A stretch of DNA of 64,000 nt from Polaribacter litorisediminis (GCF_019968605.1 NZ_CP082966.1:1-64000), one strand, 5' to 3'. Positions 1-9,143 are shown, counted from the first letter of the stretch. Program-made: numbers and translations. Notes: generated from the letters alone by a model not told the origin.

Positions 1-96
1 TATTTGTAATGTTCTTGGCTTATTATTAAATAGTTGCTATTTAAGTTGTAAATTTAAATTAAAAGGTCAATCGTGAGGTTTTTATGGATAGTTTAA

Positions 97-104
97 TATA
101 TTTG
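97..104 (+). promoter_or_regulatory. -7 promoter box (TATATTTG)
   Basis: Exact match to the Bacteroidota sigma-A -7 consensus TAnnTTTG, 16 nt before the ATG of the first barrel gene. No clear TTTG -33 element lies at the usual distance. The same octamer precedes the second barrel gene. Confidence 0.6.
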
Positions 105-120
105 TAAAAAAAAGCTAATT

Positions 121-690
121 ATGAATAATCTCAAAAAAACTTGTTTTTTTGTTTCATTTATTTTCTCAATAGCAGTGCTTCAAAGTCAGGATAGAGATCA
201 TAAATGGGCCGTAAGTATAGGATCTGGAGCAGTAATTTACGCTGAAAAAGATTTCTCATCTGTGGGATATCGATATTCCCCTCAAGTTCCAAGAATATCG
301 ATTGCAAGGTATGTGTTCAAAAATATAATTATTGCCGGATCATTTTCAACAACTATAGACCCTATTAAAAAATATTCAACCTTTGATGGTGAAATGAGAT
401 ATGACTTTGGTACCGCAGAAAATGTATTTTCTCCTTTCTTTTTTAAGAGACTTTCTCCTTATGTTTTAGTAGGTGCAAGTATCGTTGATGCTAAGAATAT
501 TCGACCAACGGTAAACTTTGGTGCAGGTGGCACATTTTGGATTACGCAAAGATTTGGTTTAAATGCTCAGTTAATCTATAAGTATCATTTTTCTGGAGAC
601 AGCGCTCAACCCTCTCATGTGTATGGATCTGGAGGTATTGTATACAATTTTAGCAGGATAAATAGTAGGCGAGGGCCAAGGGGCTTTTAG
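121..690 (+). CDS. Stand-alone outer-membrane beta-barrel protein, OmpA-barrel-like
   Basis: A 189-residue secreted protein. Residues 1-22 form a signal peptide ending near LQSQ. The mature part starts with DRDHKWAVSIGSG and continues as alternating aromatic/hydrophobic strands rich in Gly and Tyr, ending in a strand-like VYNFSR followed by a basic tail. The same opening pattern (D..N.WA.S.G) and spacing occur in the next gene and in the N-terminal barrel of the OmpA/TSP3 protein near 10.5 kb, so this looks like that barrel domain without calcium-binding repeats or a peptidoglycan-binding domain. Its function is unknown. It probably sits in the outer membrane. A -7 promoter box directly upstream suggests its own transcript. 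Confidence 0.75.
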   Translation: MNNLKKTCFFVSFIFSIAVLQSQDRDHKWAVSIGSGAVIYAEKDFSSVGYRYSPQVPRISIARYVFKNIIIAGSFSTTIDPIKKYSTFDGEMRYDFGTAENVFSPFFFKRLSPYVLVGASIVDAKNIRPTVNFGAGGTFWITQRFGLNAQLIYKYHFSGDSAQPSHVYGSGGIVYNFSRINSRRGPRGF

Positions 691-772
691 TAGTTTTATT
701 TTTTTTTAATTTAAAATTATGACATTCAGTAGAAAAAGTGTGTTATTATCTTTTTTTTTTTTAATAAAACGA

Positions 773-780
773 TATATTTG
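773..780 (+). promoter_or_regulatory. -7 promoter box (TATATTTG)
   Basis: Same octamer as at 97-104, again followed by a run of A. It lies 38 nt before the ATG at 818 and inside a possible longer reading frame that opens at 719. That argues for 818 as the true start of the downstream gene. Confidence 0.6.
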
Positions 781-817
781 TAAAAAAAATAGAATGCAAT
801 TATTTACCATTCCCCAT

Positions 818-1411
818 ATGAAAAATTTAAAAAAGGAATATATTTTCGCTCTTTTCTTGTTTTTGACAATCATGATACAAGGTCAAGATAACAACAATAA
901 ATGGGCGGTAAGTATTGGCGGTGGGATTTTAAATTATAATCCCAAATATGGTACTCCTTCTTCCGCAGTCGGCTACAGGTGGGTAGAAATGCTTCCGCAT
1001 TTTACTGTTGCAAGATATGTTGCTAAAAACCTGACTATATCTGGTTCGTTTGGTATAGCGTTACAGGAATCTCCTAGATACGAAATAGATACGTTTAGAG
1101 ACGACGTTCAAGTTCAATGGGCAGCAAGATATGATTTTGGAACTTCAGAAAATATAATTTCTCCTTATGTCTTATTAGGAGGAAGTTTAATCAGTGCTCG
1201 GGGTAATACTGCTACAACCTTAAATTTGGGAGTTGGTGGAACACTCTGGGTTTATCGACGATTTGGGTTAACTGGTGAATTAATGCAAAGATTTAATTAT
1301 GCAGGAGTTGAAAGTCAACCTTCGCATCAATTTGTTTCTGTAGGTATTGTATATCGCTTCAATTTAGGTGGGGAAAATGGTAGGCGTAGATTGTGGAATG
1401 TGAAACATTAG
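818..1411 (+). CDS. Stand-alone outer-membrane beta-barrel protein, paralog of the preceding gene
   Basis: A 197-residue paralog of the preceding gene. An upstream in-frame ATG at 719 would add 33 residues, but a promoter box lies between the two starts and only the ATG at 818 gives a proper signal peptide (MKNLKKEYIFALFLFLT, cleavage near IQGQ). The mature protein opens with DNNNKWAVSIGGG and shares the motifs RYDFGTSEN, SPYVLLGGS, LNLGVGGT and RFGL with its neighbour. It probably forms an eight-stranded barrel in the outer membrane. No enzymatic or anchoring domain is visible. The pair looks like a tandem duplication with clear divergence. Confidence 0.75.
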   Translation: MKNLKKEYIFALFLFLTIMIQGQDNNNKWAVSIGGGILNYNPKYGTPSSAVGYRWVEMLPHFTVARYVAKNLTISGSFGIALQESPRYEIDTFRDDVQVQWAARYDFGTSENIISPYVLLGGSLISARGNTATTLNLGVGGTLWVYRRFGLTGELMQRFNYAGVESQPSHQFVSVGIVYRFNLGGENGRRRLWNVKH

Positions 1412-1873
1412 TTCGTTAATTAGTTAATTAGTCGTTTTCGGGGTTTTATTTAATATAGTTTGTGTTTTCCTTGTTTATGCTATTAATTAAATCAAGAATT
1501 TTGAATTTAAGATGGTAGCAGTATTACACTAATGCTAGTATTTATAAAGTCTTTTAGCAATTCTTTATTTTCTGTTTTAATGCCTCAAGACTTATATAAT
1601 TTTCTCACCTAGAAGACCAATTTCCTTTTCTTCAATTATTTTAATAAATTACAGTGCTTCATTTTAAAATACGAATGATTTCCTTGTATTTAAATTTATT
1701 TTGTTTCATTACAAATTAAATTTTTCATCAATCTTTACAATAGAAAAAATGTTCTAGTTTTTTGTTGATGTAGCTTTTCTAATTAAAAAAAGAAAAATTT
1801 CAATAAGTTTTTTCCCGATTGCGAAAAAATTGCTGAAAATTGAAAAAAAGAATGGCAGCTTCGATTTTTTTAT
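1412..1873. other. Intergenic region with no recognisable gene
   Basis: About 460 AT-rich bases between the second barrel gene and the 3' end of the convergent TonB receptor. All frames are broken by stops. I see no tRNA fold, strong hairpin or recognisable protein fragment. Confidence 0.5.
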
Positions 1874-4117
1874 CTAAAATAGGGTATATCTGATTCCTAA
1901 AAAAGCTCTAATTCCTTGGTTGGAGGCAAACATATAGCTGGGATCAAAAGCTAATTCGGGGTTTTGTTGTGTGTCTATTCCAATATCAAAAGGATTGTCG
2001 GCTCCATTAATACTATTTGCAGGTGGTGTAAAGTTTAAAATGTTTTTGATACCGCCATAAACTTCCCAACTCTTCGTAAACTTTTTTGTAAATTGAATAT
2101 TCTGAATACTAAACCAAGGTGAGTTTGCCGCTCTTGGGTCATTTTCTCCTAAAAGAGGCAATCGCATGGGCCCGTATACGTTGCCTGTATAATCCATAGA
2201 AAAATTATTAGTAAACTTATAAGAAATAGACCAAACGCCGCTAAAGCTTTCCGTTAATATTTGTCTTGTTTTTATGCTATTTTCAGTAATAGAAACGTCC
2301 ATTAAAGTAGCGCCGGCGTTTATGGTCAGTCCGTTTGTAAAGATAATATCTGTATTTAAAGATAGTCCTTTAGAAACTGAAAAGCCATTTAAATTGGCAT
2401 AGATAATTTTGTTTGTGTCTGTTTCATAATCGGGTAAAATACGATTCTCGAAATAGGTATAAAAAGCACTTGCATCTAAGGTTACATAAAAATTTTCTGT
2501 AGTTATTTTTTTTACATAATTTATATTCGCATTCCAAGAAGTCTCTGGCTGTAATTCACCATCAAATTCAACTTCTCTTGCGCCTGTTAAGGCTGCATGG
2601 TCTTCTGTGAAAACGTTGGCAACTCTAAACCCGTTACCAATGCTAATTCTAAAAATATCTGAATTATCTTTAGAATTCCATTTGTAATTAATCCTTGGTG
2701 AAAAAATATTTCCATGCAAACTATTGTAATCCCATCGTGTTCCTAATAATAATTTATTTTGATTGTTCAGAGCAATTTCGTCTTGTAAAAAAATACCTGG
2801 TAAATGAGATATTGCAGGTTTGTTCGCCGTTCCATTTTCATCTAAAGTAGCAAAGGTGCTATCATCATAAAACGTATATCGATAGGCTACACCTAAAAGA
2901 AAATCGTGTTTTTTTGCAATTTTTTTGTTATAAACAAATTGTCCGAAACCAATTAACTGTGTCGCATCGTATGCATCTTTTCCATAAAAAGAATCTTGAT
3001 AATGGCCGTTTGCGCTAAACTGAAAACTAATATCTTCAAATGTTGGTAACTCATAAGTTCCAAAAGTTTCCCATCTATTGGTGTAAATACTCTCTCCATA
3101 AATTTGATCTGTTCCTCTAAATTGTCGTTGCCATTCCATTTCTCCTCCCCAACGATCTTCATACATATATCTAGTAGCAATATTAAAAACTTTATTGTTT
3201 TTTCTTTTAATGTTAATCTTATTAAAAATGGAAATTCTATTTTGAAGCGTTAAATCTGTAAAATTATCGTTGTTATTATCAATTCTATTTTGAAAGTTAA
3301 AATAATTAATACCTAACAGACCTTGAACTTTTTCTGAAGCTTTATAGCGTAAACCAATATCTGTATTTACTTCACCCCATGAGCTAGTCATCACATCCGT
3401 AGATAAAATGGGGGTATTGCTAGGTTTTTTAGTGATGATATTGATGATGCCACCAACAGCTTCAGACCCATATAAAGTAGAAGCAGGACCTTTTACAATT
3501 TCTACCCTTTCTATTAACGATTGCGGAATTCCTGTTAATCCATATACTGTAGAAAGTCCACTAACAATGGGCATTCCATCAATTAAAACAAAAGTATAAG
3601 GGCCTTCTAAACCATTAATATGAATGTCTCCTGTGTTGCAAACATTACAATTTAATTGTGGACGAATTCCATTTATATTTTGCAAAGATTCAAAAATAGA
3701 AGGTGTAGGATTTTTCTTAAAAAATGTTTCACGATATACTTCAACAGGAACCGGACTGTTAGATTTTATTACAGGTCTTAAAGTTCCTGAAATCACAATC
3801 TCTTCTAGAGCACTGTTTTCATCTAGAATAAAGTTTTTTATTAATTTTTCACCTCCAGAAAATGAAATTATCATTTTCTGCGAGTTAAAACCAACGCTGC
3901 TTAAAATAAGGATGTACTTTCCGTTTGGAATATTTTTCAACTCAAAAAAACCATTTTCATTGGTTGCAGTGCCTAATGAAGTGTTTTGTAAATATACATT
4001 TACAAAAGGTATCACCTGTCCATTCGATGTTATTTTACCAGCAATGCTATTTGTTTGTCCATATATTGATGCAATTCCTAAAAATAAAAAACAGATAAAT
4101 TTGAAGAGTATTTTCAT
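1874..4117 (-). CDS. TonB-dependent outer-membrane receptor, probably for a metal or metal chelate
   Basis: A 747-residue receptor. Signal peptide MKILFKFICFLFLGIASIYG, then a carboxypeptidase-regulatory-like domain (about 22-102), a plug (about 115-225, with VLIDGMPIVSG and RVEIVKGPASTLYGS) and a 22-strand-type barrel ending in the aromatic RYTLF. The plug carries an unusual CNVCNTG motif (Cys157, Cys160). I placed the start at the ATG at 4117, because the upstream TTG at 4141 overlaps a -7 promoter box. The gene is divergent from a DtxR-type repressor and a ZIP transporter, with a palindromic operator between them. Uptake of iron or manganese (or zinc) under repressor control is therefore likely. 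The actual ligand is not readable from sequence. Confidence 0.88.
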   Translation of the reverse strand: MKILFKFICFLFLGIASIYGQTNSIAGKITSNGQVIPFVNVYLQNTSLGTATNENGFFELKNIPNGKYILILSSVGFNSQKMIISFSGGEKLIKNFILDENSALEEIVISGTLRPVIKSNSPVPVEVYRETFFKKNPTPSIFESLQNINGIRPQLNCNVCNTGDIHINGLEGPYTFVLIDGMPIVSGLSTVYGLTGIPQSLIERVEIVKGPASTLYGSEAVGGIINIITKKPSNTPILSTDVMTSSWGEVNTDIGLRYKASEKVQGLLGINYFNFQNRIDNNNDNFTDLTLQNRISIFNKINIKRKNNKVFNIATRYMYEDRWGGEMEWQRQFRGTDQIYGESIYTNRWETFGTYELPTFEDISFQFSANGHYQDSFYGKDAYDATQLIGFGQFVYNKKIAKKHDFLLGVAYRYTFYDDSTFATLDENGTANKPAISHLPGIFLQDEIALNNQNKLLLGTRWDYNSLHGNIFSPRINYKWNSKDNSDIFRISIGNGFRVANVFTEDHAALTGAREVEFDGELQPETSWNANINYVKKITTENFYVTLDASAFYTYFENRILPDYETDTNKIIYANLNGFSVSKGLSLNTDIIFTNGLTINAGATLMDVSITENSIKTRQILTESFSGVWSISYKFTNNFSMDYTGNVYGPMRLPLLGENDPRAANSPWFSIQNIQFTKKFTKSWEVYGGIKNILNFTPPANSINGADNPFDIGIDTQQNPELAFDPSYMFASNQGIRAFLGIRYTLF

Positions 4118-4138
4118 GCTATTAAATATTATTTTTGA

Positions 4139-4146
4139 CAAATATA
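4139..4146 (-). promoter_or_regulatory. -7 promoter box of the TonB receptor
   Basis: On the minus strand this reads TATATTTG, an exact TAnnTTTG match, 21 nt before the receptor ATG. The palindrome at 4151-4174 fills the spacer between this box and the expected -33 position, where bound repressor would block transcription. Confidence 0.6.
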
Positions 4147-4150
4147 ATAT

Positions 4151-4174
4151 TATTTTTAGACTAGACTAAAAATA
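4151..4174. promoter_or_regulatory. Putative DtxR/MntR-family operator (palindrome)
   Basis: A 24-bp near-perfect palindrome. The left half-site TATTTTTAG is mirrored exactly by CTAAAAATA, around ACTAGA. Only one base pair in the central region breaks the symmetry. It sits in the 107-bp gap between the divergent TonB receptor and the DtxR-family gene. DtxR/MntR/IdeR boxes are palindromes of this size with TTAG...CTAA-like halves. Binding by the adjacent repressor is an inference. Confidence 0.65.
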
Positions 4175-4197
4175 TATTTTTATAAAAATAAAAAGTA

Positions 4198-4205
4198 TAT
4201 CTTTG
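4198..4205 (+). promoter_or_regulatory. -7 promoter box of the DtxR-ZIP operon
   Basis: TATCTTTG matches TAnnTTTG and lies 19 nt before the repressor ATG. The operator palindrome ends 23 nt upstream, at about the -33 region, so the same site could autoregulate this promoter. Confidence 0.55.
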
Positions 4206-4224
4206 TAGCACTAAATACGCACAA

Positions 4225-4875
4225 ATGTTTACATTTTCTGAAGAGAATTATTTAAAAGCCGTTTATCATTTAGAGTTAGAAACGAATAAAGTAATTAACA
4301 CCAATGCGATTGCAGAAAAATTAGAAACGAAAGCTTCTTCCGTAACAGATATGATTAAAAAATTATCTGATAAAAAAGTTTTAATTTATAAAAAATATAA
4401 AGGAGTCACTTTAACGAAATTAGGAAAAAAAACGGCAGCAAATGTGGTTCGTAAACATCGGCTTTGGGAAGTTTTTTTAGTTGAAAAATTAAATTTTTCT
4501 TGGGATGAAGTACATGAAGTTGCAGAGCAATTAGAACATATAAAATCTCCAAAATTAATTAATCAGTTAGATGCTTTTTTGGGTTTCCCTGAAAGAGATC
4601 CTCATGGAGATCCTATTCCCGATAAAAATGGCGATTATAATCAAATTGAAAAAAGATTATTATCAACCTTAAAAATTAAGGAAAGCGGAATTTGCATTGG
4701 TGTTCATGATTCATCATCAGAATTTCTACAATTTTTAGACAAACAAGAAATTGCGCTAGGCCAGGAGATTCATGTAATTGGTAAAGAACCTTTTGATAAT
4801 TCGATGTTGATTAAGATAGCACATAGAGAATTATCAATATCCAATAAAATAGCAAACAATTTATATATAAAGTAA
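4225..4875 (+). CDS. DtxR/MntR-family metal-dependent transcriptional repressor
   Basis: A 216-residue repressor with the family architecture. An N-terminal winged helix (about 1-65, MFTFSEENYLKAVYHLE and TKASSVTDMIKKLSDKKVL) is followed by a dimerisation/metal-binding domain (about 65-140; HRLWEVFLVEKL, HEVAEQLEHI and FPERDPHGDPIP contain the usual Glu/His/Asp ligands) and a FeoA-like C-terminal domain (about 145-216). With bound Fe2+ or Mn2+ such proteins repress metal-uptake genes. It is separated by one base from the ZIP transporter and divergent from the TonB receptor, so it probably controls both. Whether it senses iron or manganese cannot be decided here. Confidence 0.9.
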   Translation: MFTFSEENYLKAVYHLELETNKVINTNAIAEKLETKASSVTDMIKKLSDKKVLIYKKYKGVTLTKLGKKTAANVVRKHRLWEVFLVEKLNFSWDEVHEVAEQLEHIKSPKLINQLDAFLGFPERDPHGDPIPDKNGDYNQIEKRLLSTLKIKESGICIGVHDSSSEFLQFLDKQEIALGQEIHVIGKEPFDNSMLIKIAHRELSISNKIANNLYIK

Positions 4876-4876
4876 G

Positions 4877-5713
4877 ATGAATATATTTAATCAATTGGTA
4901 GAATATGCCAAAGATAACCCTATTTGGGCAGCATTATTTGCGTCGCTTTTTACATGGGGATTAACTGCTGCAGGTGCCGCTTTGGTTTTCTTTTTTAAAA
5001 AAGCCAACAGAGCAGTTTTAGACGGAATGTTAGGGTTTACGGGAGGTGTTATGGTAGCTGCAAGTTTCTGGAGTTTACTTGCGCCAGCCATTGATAACAG
5101 TCCTGGAGAAGGTTTTGTGAAAGTTTTACCAGCGGCAATTGGTTTTGGTTTAGGAGCGTTATCACTTTTCGGAATGGATAAAATTTTACCCCATTTACAT
5201 ATCAATTTTAAAATCGATGAAGCAGAAGGTGTTAAAACAGAATGGCATAAAACAACGCTTTTAGTGCTTGCAATTACACTTCATAATATTCCTGAGGGTT
5301 TGGCTGTTGGTGTTCTTTTTGGTGCAGCTTCTACTTTAGTTGGGGTGGAGCAAACAGAAATGATTATTGCGGCAATTTCTTTGGCAATCGGAATCGGAAT
5401 TCAGAATTTTCCAGAAGGTTTTGCAGTATCGATGCCACTTCGTAGACAAGGAGTTAGCAGGTTAAAAAGTTTTTGGTACGGTCAATTGTCTGCTGTTGTA
5501 GAGCCGATTGCTGCAGTTTTAGGAGCTTTAGCAGTTTCCTTTTTTACTCCAATTTTACCGTATGCTTTGGCTTTTGCAGCAGGTGCGATGATTTTTGTAG
5601 TGGTAGAAGAAGTAATCCCAGAAACGCAAAGAGATAAATATACAGATATTGCTACGCTTGGTTTTATTGGTGGTTTTATTGTGATGATGTCTTTGGATGT
5701 AGGGCTTGGGTAA
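4877..5713 (+). CDS. ZIP-family divalent metal transporter (ZupT-like)
   Basis: A 278-residue inner-membrane protein with eight predicted membrane segments. The two ZIP signature helices are present: HNIPEGLAVGVLFG and IQNFPEGFAVSMPL, which supply the His/Asn/Glu metal path, plus EEVIPE near the end. ZIP proteins move Zn2+, Mn2+ or Fe2+ into the cytoplasm. It starts one base after the DtxR-type repressor stop and so is co-transcribed with it, which makes iron or manganese plausible cargo besides zinc. Length is normal for the bacterial family. Confidence 0.9.
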   Translation: MNIFNQLVEYAKDNPIWAALFASLFTWGLTAAGAALVFFFKKANRAVLDGMLGFTGGVMVAASFWSLLAPAIDNSPGEGFVKVLPAAIGFGLGALSLFGMDKILPHLHINFKIDEAEGVKTEWHKTTLLVLAITLHNIPEGLAVGVLFGAASTLVGVEQTEMIIAAISLAIGIGIQNFPEGFAVSMPLRRQGVSRLKSFWYGQLSAVVEPIAAVLGALAVSFFTPILPYALAFAAGAMIFVVVEEVIPETQRDKYTDIATLGFIGGFIVMMSLDVGLG

Positions 5714-6014
5714 TAGTCCTTTTTAATTTCCCCAAAGGGGAAAGCACTCGTGTGTTAATTTTTTGCGCTCTTTTTTATTCTAGAAATAGTTTTTTTTCAA
5801 CCATTCCTCAATTGTTCCTTCCCTTTGGGAAGGTTAGGATGGGATTTTAATTTCCCCAAAGGGAAAAAAAATGCTTGTTTTTTTTTGCGAATGCGCGTCT
5901 TTGTGAAATTTTTATAAATACAAATCGCTGTGTAAATATTTTTGATGAAAACTCAGACTAAATTTTAAGTTTATTTGTGTAAATTCGTGCAATTCGTGTC
6001 TTAAAAAAAACGCT
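5714..6014. repeat. Intergenic repeats around CCCCAAAGGG hairpins
   Basis: The sequence TTTTAATTTCCCCAAAGGG occurs at 5722-5740 and again at 5846-5863. A CCCTTTGGGAAGGTTAGGAT stretch in opposite orientation lies at 5821-5840. The cores TTCCCC AAA GGGGAA are self-complementary. The 3' part (about 5970-6003, repeated GTGTAAATTCGTGCAATTCGTG-like words) also looks like repetitive filler. From memory, elements of this kind are dispersed in flavobacterial intergenic regions. No gene is present. Confidence 0.5.
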
Positions 6015-9000
6015 GTGCAACAACTCTCAACTTTTCAAGTATACAACGCTTCTGCCGGAAGTGGAAAAACATTTACGCTTGTCAAAGAATATTTAAAGGT
6101 ATTATTAAATTCTAATAATGTTTTTGCATTTCAGAAAGTATTAGCAATCACTTTTACCAACAAGGCGGCTGGTGAAATGAAAGAGCGTGTATTGTCTAGC
6201 TTAGAAGATTTTTCCGAAGGAAAAGAAAATGAATTACTTAATATTATTTTGCAAGAAATTAAGGTTGATAAGGATTTAATTCAAGAAAGAAGTCAGAAAA
6301 TATTACATGCAATTTTACAAAATTATTCGGCATTTTCAATTACTACAATTGATAGTTTTACCCATAAAATTATCAAAAGTTTTGCGTATGATTTAGGATT
6401 ACCACTCAATTTTGAGTTAGAAATGGATGCTATTTCATTATTAAATCAAGCGGTAGATATTTTAATTTCTAAAATAGGAACCGATAACAAACTCACAAAA
6501 TTACTGATAGATTATTCTTTAGATAAAATAGATGATGATAAATCTTGGGATATTTCTAGAGATTTAAATGAGTTTGCTAAAGTACTTTTAAACGAAGATG
6601 ATATTAAATATTTTAGAGAACTTTCTACTAAAAAATTAGATGATTTTACGAATCTAAAGTCTAAGTTATTTATCCATCAAAAGGAATTAAAAACCGATTT
6701 TAAAAAAGTTGGCGAAGATTGTTTGGGGTTAATTGCTAGTCATGATATTGAACATAAGGATTTTATGCGGGCAACCATACCTAAATTCTTTGCAGATATT
6801 AATGCTAAAGGATTTGATTTTACGTATTTAATAAGAAGTGAAACGGTTCAAAAAGCCATTGATCAGCATCAATATTATTCAAAATCTACCTCAAGTTCGG
6901 TGGCACAAAGTATAGAAGGCATTGTACCCGAAATTATAAGTTTATTTGAAAAATCGAAAGGAATTTATAGTAAGTTTTTAATGAATAAACTAACCTTAAA
7001 AAATATCATTCCTTTAGCGGTTTTAAATAATATTAACCTTGAGTTAGAGAATATTAAGGAAGAAAATAATATTAGATTAAATGCAGAGTTTAATCAATTA
7101 ATTTCAGACAATATAAAAGAGCAACCAGCGCCTTTTATTTATGAGAGAATTGGGCAACGTTTTCAGCATTATTTTATTGATGAAATGCAAGACACATCTG
7201 TATTGCAATGGCAAAATTTAATTCCGTTAATTGACAATGCTTTGGCGCAAGAAAATGGTAATTTGCTCTTGGTTGGTGACGGAAAACAAGCAATTTACAG
7301 ATGGCGTGGAGGTAAAGCAGAGCAGTTTATAGATTTGGGTTCTGATCTAGAAAACCCTTTTGCGATACACAAAGAAATTAAAAATTTAGAAACCAATTTT
7401 AGAAGTTATGCCGAAGTTATTAATTTTAATAATTCGTTTTTTAAACATACGGCCAATTTTCTTCAAAATAAATCTTACAAAAACTTATTTTTAGAAGGAA
7501 ATAATCAACTAGAAAACACTAAGAAAGGAGGCTTTGTTTCACTTTCATTTCTTGAAAAGGAAGATGAAAAGGAGGATGAAAAAATAAAATATCCGAAGAA
7601 AGTTTTAGCGAAAATAATCGAATTAAAAAACGACTTTTCTTTGGGTGAAATCTGTATTCTCACAAGAAAAAGAGCCGATGGTGTTGCGATTGCAAATTAC
7701 TTGTCAGAAAACGGAATTGATATTATTTCATCAGAAACTTTGCTATTGCAAAATAGTACTAAAGTTTGCTTTATTGTAGATGTTTTAAAAGTTTTACAAA
7801 ATCCGAATGATGAGGAAACTCGGTTTGAGATGCTTTATTTTTTGCAAGACCATCTACAAATTAAAAATTCAAAACATACCTTTTTTAAAGAGTTCGCAAA
7901 AACAGACAATCAAACTATTTTTGAAGCTTTAAAAAAATACGGAATTTCATTTGAGATTTCCAATTTTCATCAACTACTATTTTATGAGAAAATTGAAGAA
8001 ATTATAAGGAGTTTTAATTTGATGAATTCTTCAGATGCGTACATACAATTTTTTCTAGACGTTGTTTTAGAGCAACAAAGAAAAAATATTGATATTGCTG
8101 CGTTTTTAGAGTTCTGGGAGCTCAAAAAAAATAGTTTAAGTATTGTGGCACCAGAGAGTGCGAATGCGGTTCAGATAATGACGATCCATAAATCGAAAGG
8201 ATTAGAATTTCCTGTGGTAATATTTCCTTGTGATGTAGATATTTACAGACAAATAAATCCTAAAGTTTGGATAGATGAATTGCCAGAGAATTATGATAAT
8301 TTTAAAGAATTATTACTGCCTTACAATAAAGAATTAAGCCATGTAAATGCAACAGGTTTAAAAGTTTTTAACCAACAAAGAGAAGAATTAGAATTAGATA
8401 ATTTTAATTTATTATATGTTTCCTTAACAAGAGCTGTAGAGCAATTGCATATTATTACTGAAAAGAAAATTTCAGCAAAAGGAATAGAAGATACTAAATT
8501 TTATTCAGGTGTTTTTATCAATTATTTAATACAACTTCATCTTTGGGATAATGATATACTTGATTATTCTTTTGGTGATGCAAAAAGAGCTAGTAAAAAA
8601 GAAGGATTGCAGTCGGTTGCGGAAATTCATGAAAAATTCATCTCCAGTCCTTGGCAAGAGCATGATCTCGTTTTATTGGCTGGTGCTTCAAAATTATGGG
8701 ATACGATGCAGGGAGAAGCTATTAATTTCGGGAATCTAATTCACGAAATTTTATCGAAGATTATGACTATAAATGATGTTGAAAAGGTTGTGGAGCAGTT
8801 TCATCAACAAGGATTTTTAAATGAGAAGCAATCTGAAGAAATTAAAGAAAAAATCTACTCAATTGTGAAGCATCCAAAGTTAGCGAGCTATTTTTCTGAG
8901 GATATCATTGTATACACGGAACGAGAAATAGTAGACGTAGATAATCAAATTTTAATTCCAGATAGATTGGTTTTTACGGATAAAAATCAAGTGGTAATCA

Positions 9001-9143
9001 TTGATTACAAAACAGGAATTCGATCAAATGAGCATGATCAACAATTATTAAGGTATGAAAGAGTTTTAAATTCGATGAAGTTTAAGGTGATTAAAAAAAT
9101 GTTAATTTATATGCATAAAGAAATTGATGCTGTTGAAGTATAA
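6015..9143 (+). CDS. AddA/RecB-like UvrD-family helicase with C-terminal PD-(D/E)XK nuclease
   Basis: A 1042-residue helicase-nuclease of the kind that processes double-strand DNA ends for RecA-dependent repair. Walker A ASAGSGKT lies at residues 12-19, motif II as IDEMQDTS (about 388), motif III as LVGDGKQAIYRWRGG (about 420), motif V/VI as TIHKSKGLEFPVV (about 725) and YVSLTRA (about 800). The C-terminal nuclease is marked by PDRLVF and IIDYKTG (about 980-1000). The start is a GTG, and the family usually begins just before this Walker A, so it fits. The partner AddB-like nuclease is not adjacent here. Upstream is repeat-rich spacer and downstream is kbl. Confidence 0.88.
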   Translation: MQQLSTFQVYNASAGSGKTFTLVKEYLKVLLNSNNVFAFQKVLAITFTNKAAGEMKERVLSSLEDFSEGKENELLNIILQEIKVDKDLIQERSQKILHAILQNYSAFSITTIDSFTHKIIKSFAYDLGLPLNFELEMDAISLLNQAVDILISKIGTDNKLTKLLIDYSLDKIDDDKSWDISRDLNEFAKVLLNEDDIKYFRELSTKKLDDFTNLKSKLFIHQKELKTDFKKVGEDCLGLIASHDIEHKDFMRATIPKFFADINAKGFDFTYLIRSETVQKAIDQHQYYSKSTSSSVAQSIEGIVPEIISLFEKSKGIYSKFLMNKLTLKNIIPLAVLNNINLELENIKEENNIRLNAEFNQLISDNIKEQPAPFIYERIGQRFQHYFIDEMQDTSVLQWQNLIPLIDNALAQENGNLLLVGDGKQAIYRWRGGKAEQFIDLGSDLENPFAIHKEIKNLETNFRSYAEVINFNNSFFKHTANFLQNKSYKNLFLEGNNQLENTKKGGFVSLSFLEKEDEKEDEKIKYPKKVLAKIIELKNDFSLGEICILTRKRADGVAIANYLSENGIDIISSETLLLQNSTKVCFIVDVLKVLQNPNDEETRFEMLYFLQDHLQIKNSKHTFFKEFAKTDNQTIFEALKKYGISFEISNFHQLLFYEKIEEIIRSFNLMNSSDAYIQFFLDVVLEQQRKNIDIAAFLEFWELKKNSLSIVAPESANAVQIMTIHKSKGLEFPVVIFPCDVDIYRQINPKVWIDELPENYDNFKELLLPYNKELSHVNATGLKVFNQQREELELDNFNLLYVSLTRAVEQLHIITEKKISAKGIEDTKFYSGVFINYLIQLHLWDNDILDYSFGDAKRASKKEGLQSVAEIHEKFISSPWQEHDLVLLAGASKLWDTMQGEAINFGNLIHEILSKIMTINDVEKVVEQFHQQGFLNEKQSEEIKEKIYSIVKHPKLASYFSEDIIVYTEREIVDVDNQILIPDRLVFTDKNQVVIIDYKTGIRSNEHDQQLLRYERVLNSMKFKVIKKMLIYMHKEIDAVEV

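Noticed and set aside
719..817. N-terminal extension of the second barrel protein from the ATG at 719
   Set aside because: A promoter box lies inside it, and the signal peptide begins only at 818.
4118..4141. TTG start of the TonB receptor at 4141
   Set aside because: It falls within the -7 promoter box. The ATG at 4117 starts a normal signal peptide.
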